This document shows positions 60,401 to 64,000 of a DNA stretch of 64,000 nt, one piece after another. Under the pieces are notes generated by a model. That model saw only the letters and a program-made list of their open reading frames with translations. It was not told the origin of the DNA and ran no database searches. Origin of the DNA: Paracoccaceae bacterium (GTDB lineage: Bacteria; Pseudomonadota; Alphaproteobacteria; Rhodobacterales; Rhodobacteraceae); contig JALHOL010000001.1 of NCBI GenBank assembly GCA_022843025.1, forward strand, positions 62,001 to 126,000, in the 5' to 3' direction. The translations under genes and the position numbers were made by a program. Within the stretch, counting starts at the first letter, position 1, and each line of letters begins with the position of its first letter.

Positions 60401-62845
60401 CGTGGTCACCCGCTCTACCGGGCGACCTGATCCTTCGGCCACGCGCAACGCGATCCGCGCCTCCAACGGGCGGCCCGCGTCGCCCACATCGGGCAGCACC
60501 ACAGCCACCGCCGCCAGCCCAGCCGCATCGGTGCGGGCGGGATCAAGGCTTTTCATCGCGCCATTGAAAGGCTCGTCATGGCGGCCAAAGAGGTAGCCAT
60601 CCCAGCCAGCAAGGCTGTCAGCCGCGCGCACGGATACCTCGCCCTCAATGGCCAGATCTGCCCCCGGCGCGCCGAACAAGTAGCGCGCAGCGACGTTCAT
60701 CTCGGCCACTTCGCCCATACGCAGGGCATCTGGCACTGTCACATCAAAATCAATCCGTTCCGGCAGGAAATCCTCGACCAGAAAGGTCGTCGTGGCCAAG
60801 GGCGGGGCGTCCACATCGGCCACCACCTCCAGACGCCACACGCCCCGCGGAGCAGATCCCAGGATTTGCTGGCTGAATACATAGCCACCGCCCCAGTCAT
60901 TGACCGACATCCGCGCATGTTCCACCCCATCGGGGCGCTTCACCACGGCCGTCAGGGGCAGCCCTTCGATGGCCGCCGCCCCGCTGTCGCGTGCGAGGGC
61001 CGTGGCATAGACCGTCTCACCGGCGCGGTAGGCACCTCGATCCGTGGTCAGGAACACGTCCACGGGTGGTGCAGCTTCGCGCCCCTCAACCCCGCGATCG
61101 GACAGGTCAAACTCCGGGTCGTTCAGCGACAGAAAGGCGATATCGCCTTCGCCCTCGCGCGCGACCACCAGCGCGGGCGCAGCTCCGCCGACACCGCGCG
61201 TCAACCCGGCGTCAAAGCGGGCATAGCCCTGCTCATCCGTCGTGGCGCTGCCTAGAACCTCATTCCCGTTCGACAGCAGATCGACCGTCACGCCCGCCTT
61301 CGCCGCAGCATTGCCAAGGCCGCGCACAAAGACATGCAGGCCGTCCACCCCGGACAAAGTGGTGATGCCCAGATCGGAAACCGTGAACCACTGCCATCCG
61401 GCCGGCACCTCCCACGGCTGTTCCCCCGGAACGGACGCGCGCAGCGCGTAAACGCCCGCCGGTTGCCCCGCCAAGGCCTCTGCCATCGGCAGGCGGGTGG
61501 TCACATCGCGGTTGACCTCCATCCCCACCGTCGCGCTGCCTTTCCAGACTTCGGTTCCTGTCTGTGTGCTGAAATCGGCTTCCTGCCATTCCGCCATCGG
61601 GGATGACAGATAGCCGTTCTGGAACGCACGGATCAGGTTGCGGTCGGTTACGCGATACAGCGTCAGATCCAGTGCTTCGGTATTCACCGTTTCAACCGGC
61701 AGTGCCGCCCCGCCTGCCTTGGGCAGGACATAGGCCCGCCCCGGAAAACGCACGCCGGGACTGCGATCCCGGATATATGAGGTGATGTCGACTGACGCGC
61801 CCAGAACCTGCCCATCCGCCGCAGGCAGGCCTTCCCGGAAGGTCACCGTCGCGCGCTGACCATGGGTCAGCCCTTCAACGCAGATATCGCGGAATTGCGC
61901 GCTGACTGTCAGGCCGGGATCATCCAGTTGCACGAAACTGGCGTAATCCACGCCTTTGCCTGCCAGATCCTCGGAAAAAGTCGCGCAAAGGCGCGGGCGG
62001 GCGCTGTCGGATTCCACCCGGTTTTCGACGATGCGAAAGCCGTACTTTCCAGCAGCATCGGCCAGATAAACCGCCGTATCATCCCGTGATTGCAGGGATT
62101 GCGCCAACCGCAGCGCGCGCACCGTATCGCTGCCGCGATCAAGCCGTTCCAGAGCCTGCCCCATATAGACAAGGATTGTGTGGCGCTCTGGCGCGCTTTC
62201 GGCGCGCAAATAGGCATTCACAGCAGCAAAATAGGACCGCTCGCGATAACTGCGTTGATCAGGGCCCTCGGACTCGCCCGCCGCCAGCAACAGCCGGGCA
62301 TATTCCGCCCAATCCCCCGCCGCGTCCGTCAAGTTGATCGCTGCGCCAACAAAGCGCGACGCGGTGTCGAAATCCCCCGACATCTCGGCATCCATAGCTG
62401 CCGCCATCAGATCAGGCGCGGTCCAGTCGCCGGTCATGTGATCGCCCGCGAGACCTGCCGCCTGCTGGGTTACCGAAGACAGTTCCCAATCCTGCACAAA
62501 GCCGATCTCGCCACGCCGCAGCCTTGCCCGATCAGCCGCACCATCGGCGGCACGCAGCACATAGGCCGAAATCGCCCCGGCATAAGGCGCGCCTTCGCCC
62601 GGCCCGGCCTTCAGAAAACAGCTTCCGTTCCGCCCGTTGAAAGTAAACGCCTCGCAGCTTGTATTGGCCAGACAGGCCCGTTCGCAGGCCTCTAGCGTGG
62701 TGTCAAAGGCTGATGCGAAATCGCCTCCCGGCAGGTCCATGTCCTGCGACAGAACCAGCCGTTTCGATGGCACAAGGTCCTGTGCCAAGGCGGGGATGCT
62801 GGAAAATGACAGAAGGGCGGAAATCAGAAGGGCATGGATACGCAT
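57440..62845 (-). CDS. Bacterial alpha-2-macroglobulin with N-terminal PAN/Apple domain
   Basis: The ATG at 62845 begins a clean signal peptide (MRIHALLISALLSFSSIPAL, then AQ) and gives 1801 residues; the frame stays open upstream without a plausible start. Residues 25-80 look like a PAN/Apple domain with paired Cys (TLEACERACLANTSCEAFTF). MG domains and the thioester motif (YPYGCTEQM) follow, then the TED region. There is no lipobox Cys, unlike E. coli YfhM, so it may be soluble. It probably traps proteases in the periplasm while PbpC repairs the wall. Confidence 0.92.
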   Translation of the reverse strand: MRIHALLISALLSFSSIPALAQDLVPSKRLVLSQDMDLPGGDFASAFDTTLEACERACLANTSCEAFTFNGRNGSCFLKAGPGEGAPYAGAISAYVLRAADGAADRARLRRGEIGFVQDWELSSVTQQAAGLAGDHMTGDWTAPDLMAAAMDAEMSGDFDTASRFVGAAINLTDAAGDWAEYARLLLAAGESEGPDQRSYRERSYFAAVNAYLRAESAPERHTILVYMGQALERLDRGSDTVRALRLAQSLQSRDDTAVYLADAAGKYGFRIVENRVESDSARPRLCATFSEDLAGKGVDYASFVQLDDPGLTVSAQFRDICVEGLTHGQRATVTFREGLPAADGQVLGASVDITSYIRDRSPGVRFPGRAYVLPKAGGAALPVETVNTEALDLTLYRVTDRNLIRAFQNGYLSSPMAEWQEADFSTQTGTEVWKGSATVGMEVNRDVTTRLPMAEALAGQPAGVYALRASVPGEQPWEVPAGWQWFTVSDLGITTLSGVDGLHVFVRGLGNAAAKAGVTVDLLSNGNEVLGSATTDEQGYARFDAGLTRGVGGAAPALVVAREGEGDIAFLSLNDPEFDLSDRGVEGREAAPPVDVFLTTDRGAYRAGETVYATALARDSGAAAIEGLPLTAVVKRPDGVEHARMSVNDWGGGYVFSQQILGSAPRGVWRLEVVADVDAPPLATTTFLVEDFLPERIDFDVTVPDALRMGEVAEMNVAARYLFGAPGADLAIEGEVSVRAADSLAGWDGYLFGRHDEPFNGAMKSLDPARTDAAGLAAVAVVLPDVGDAGRPLEARIALRVAEGSGRPVERVTTVPLAPATAMIGVKPMFDGVVAENGEARFTLAGIGPDGKATAMTTRWELVRVETTYQWYQSFGNWMWEPVTRRERVAEGEVALDAPTEIAVPVKWGEYELAVTQTDGTAATTVPFAAGWFAAADAASTPDTLELSLDKAAYAAGDTAKLRLVPRFAGKAVVMVLSNRLVAMQAVDVVEGENVIDLPVTDDWGAGVYVTASVLRPMDVAAGRNPARALGLAHAGVDPGARALSAMVEVAAEADPRGVLPVAVKVDGVVAGEKAYVTIAAVDQGILNLTAFTPPDPQAHYFGQRKLGVGIRDIYGRLIDGLNGAEGTVRSGGDAGAQARLQAPPPTEELVAYFTGPVEVGADGYARTEFTLPAFNGSVKVMAMVWSKTGVGQASADVLVRDPVVVTASLPRFMSPGDDSRVLLEIVHATGPFGTMGLAVSGNGVTLGDVPATIDLAEKGKQIIAVPVTAGAEGVQEIAVNLTTPDGKVLTKTLALPVQRGDPEVVKVSRFDLAAGQVFSFDDAVLSGYAPGARATLAIGPLARLNAPGILAALDRYPYGCTEQMTSKAMPLLYFDQVAQAMDLPWSDDVRGRVQEAVAEILTNQGSEGGFGLWGPGSGDLWLDAFVTDFLSRAKARGFDVPDRAMRMALDNLRNQVNFAPDFDLGGEALAYSLMVLAREGAAAIGDLRYYADVKGDAFATPTAMAQLGAALAAYGEQARADAMFARAGTLLQATTVETEQLFRADYGTTYRDAAAVLTLAVEAGSNAVDREALTNRIATSGPLSTQESTWALLAANALIDAPDAGGVTIDGQPAAGPLVQMRMLGAAPVAVANGGSDTTLTVTTFGVPEVAEPASGNGYAIARRYLAMDGSAIDPGSVPTGTRMIAVLEVTPFARGEARLMVNDPLPAGFEIDNPNLMTGGTLPALEGLNVLDVVAHAEYRQDRFLAAVDRMDNQPFRLAYIVRAVSPGSFHHPAPSVEDMYRPDFRAVGETGRVVVTE

Positions 62846-62994
62846 GACGGCACCGTGGTTGGCTGGAACGCGTCCGATGCTGGCATGTCCACCTACCGGC
62901 TGGCAATGAGTCGTCCGGTTTCCACCGCCGTTTACCGCTGGTTTACCGACCTCGCAGATGCTGGCCAAAGGACCAGCAGGGAATCGCATAGGCC

Positions 62995-64000
62995 ATGACA
63001 TCGGCAGAAAGACTGGCTCAGGAACGCCGCGCCCGTATGGCGGCGGAGCGGCATCTGGAATGGAAAAGCCGCGAACTCGCCGCGGCCAATGAAAAGCTGG
63101 CCTTGCAGGCGCGCGCGCTTTCAGACCTCGTGGTCGAAGAACGCCAATCTGCCCGTGCTGCCCGGTCTGAGGCTGCACGATTGAAGGGGCAGAACGAACG
63201 CTATGTCGGCGATCTGGATCGCGCCCACACCACGGCCGTCATGGCCGAGCGCCGCCTTCGCACCTCGATCGACATCATTCGCGACGGCTTCGCCGTCTTT
63301 GATGCGGAGAACCGGCTTCTTTTGGCGAACCGCGCCTGGATGCATCCTTTTGCAGAAGGTGCCATCTCGCCCGGCATGGCCTATCGTGATCTGCTGGCCA
63401 CCGTCGCGCCGCTGTTGCGGCTGGATCAGGAGGTTGACCTCTGGATCGATGCGATGTGTGACCGCATCGCCGGGGATGACATCCCGCCCGTGGAACTTTC
63501 CCTTCAATCGGGCCGCTGGATCCGGCTTGAGGATCGGCGCGCCCGCGACGGTGACCGCGTCTGCCTGGCCATCGACATTACAGCCGAAATGCGCCTGCGC
63601 GCGGCGGTTGAGGCGATCCCCGATGGATTCGTGATCTTTGACAGCCAGGATCGCCTGATCATGTGCAATCAGCGCTACCGTGATCTGTATGCGCTGTCAC
63701 ATGAACTGATCCGCCCGGGAATACGGTTCGAAGACCTGCTTCGTTCAAGCCTTGGTAACGGCCTGCATGCCGATGCCCTTGGCCGGGAAGAAGCGTGGAT
63801 CACGGAACGACTGGCGGAGTATCGCGCCGCGTCGGGCGCGGTGGAGCAGCGCTTTACCGATGGCCGCTGGATCCGTGCGCAGGATCACGTCACCCCCGAT
63901 GGTGGCCGTGTCGGTTTGCGCAGCGACATCACCCCCGAACGCGGTGCACAGGAAACCCTGCTTGCTGCCCGCGCCGCAGCCGAGGCCGCAAACCGCGCCA
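62995..64000 (+). CDS. PAS-domain sensor kinase (N-terminal part, truncated by window end)
   Basis: ATG 62995 opens a frame that stays open to the last base (335 residues). A charged coiled coil (ANEKLALQARALSDLVVEER) leads to at least two PAS-like domains with the same opening pattern (SIDIIRDGFAVFDAENRLLL and AVEAIPDGFVIFDSQDRLIM), both including GRWIR. The last visible residues (AARAAAEAANRA) are the linker that normally precedes a HisKA domain, so a histidine kinase beyond the edge is likely. Signal unknown. Confidence 0.85.
   Translation, partial: MTSAERLAQERRARMAAERHLEWKSRELAAANEKLALQARALSDLVVEERQSARAARSEAARLKGQNERYVGDLDRAHTTAVMAERRLRTSIDIIRDGFAVFDAENRLLLANRAWMHPFAEGAISPGMAYRDLLATVAPLLRLDQEVDLWIDAMCDRIAGDDIPPVELSLQSGRWIRLEDRRARDGDRVCLAIDITAEMRLRAAVEAIPDGFVIFDSQDRLIMCNQRYRDLYALSHELIRPGIRFEDLLRSSLGNGLHADALGREEAWITERLAEYRAASGAVEQRFTDGRWIRAQDHVTPDGGRVGLRSDITPERGAQETLLAARAAAEAANRA

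Overview
GC-rich DNA from an alphaproteobacterium of the Rhodobacterales (Rhodobacter/Cereibacter-Gemmobacter-Tabrizicola type). The evidence is a flagellar locus with the content described for Rhodobacter sphaeroides Fla1 (FleQ and FleT activators, a dedicated sigma-54, FliA/FlgM, FliD, SltF, a MotF-like protein, distant FlgT), plus serB/serC/serA, a DUF2585 gene and a PAN-domain alpha-2-macroglobulin, all with alphaproteobacterial traits. No rRNA, tRNA, insertion sequence, prophage or CRISPR array was seen.

Layout. (1) 1-9127, plus strand: end of flgH, flgI, a rod-binding-only flgJ, a very long flgK, flgL, sltF, and fleQ. (2) 9181-12863, minus: fliD, motB, motA (PomAB-like stator); then plus-strand fliC and rpoN. 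(3) 16236-31702, minus: a two-gene motF-like unit, then, read in transcription order, fleT-fliE-fliF-fliG-fliH-fliI-fliJ, fliK-fliL-fliM-fliN and fliO-fliP-fliQ-fliR-flhB plus a small membrane protein. (4) 32311-35947: accessory flagellar genes (pseudo-receiver-like protein, fliS, two small genes, a second FliL, a nitrile-hydratase/NHLP-like protein, a Sel1-repeat periplasmic protein). (5) 36019-39165, minus: flgP-flgT-flgA-flgM-DUF2802/SwrB-like gene. (6) 39376-43176, plus: flhA, a divergent flhF, fliA; no flhG between them. (7) 43252-64000: GAF protein, small membrane protein, zapE, TauE/SafE permease, ClpP-fold secreted protein, serB, serC, serA, metallophosphatase, DUF2585 protein, MFS permease, thiolase, pbpC with alpha-2-macroglobulin, and the start of a PAS sensor kinase.

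How it fits together. Reading the intergenic DNA gives near-consensus -24/-12 promoters before fleT, fliK, fliO, motF, flgP and flhA (plausible ones before sltF, motA and the 32311 gene), and TAAR-N14-16-GYCGTT sigma-28-like promoters before fliC, fliD, fliS, the second fliL and the NHLP-like gene. This supports a hierarchy: RpoN with FleQ/FleT makes the basal body, export gate and FliA; FliA, held by FlgM, then switches on filament and late motor genes. FleQ has a helix-turn-helix but no N-terminal sensory domain; FleT has an N-terminal domain but no helix-turn-helix, so the two look like complementary halves of a standard activator.

Most worth a second look: the hairpin cluster between fliN and fliO, a 51-bp dispersed repeat, the NHLP-like and Sel1 proteins under a sigma-28-like promoter, the degenerate FlhF, the stand-alone pseudo-receiver and the possible leaderless sltF.
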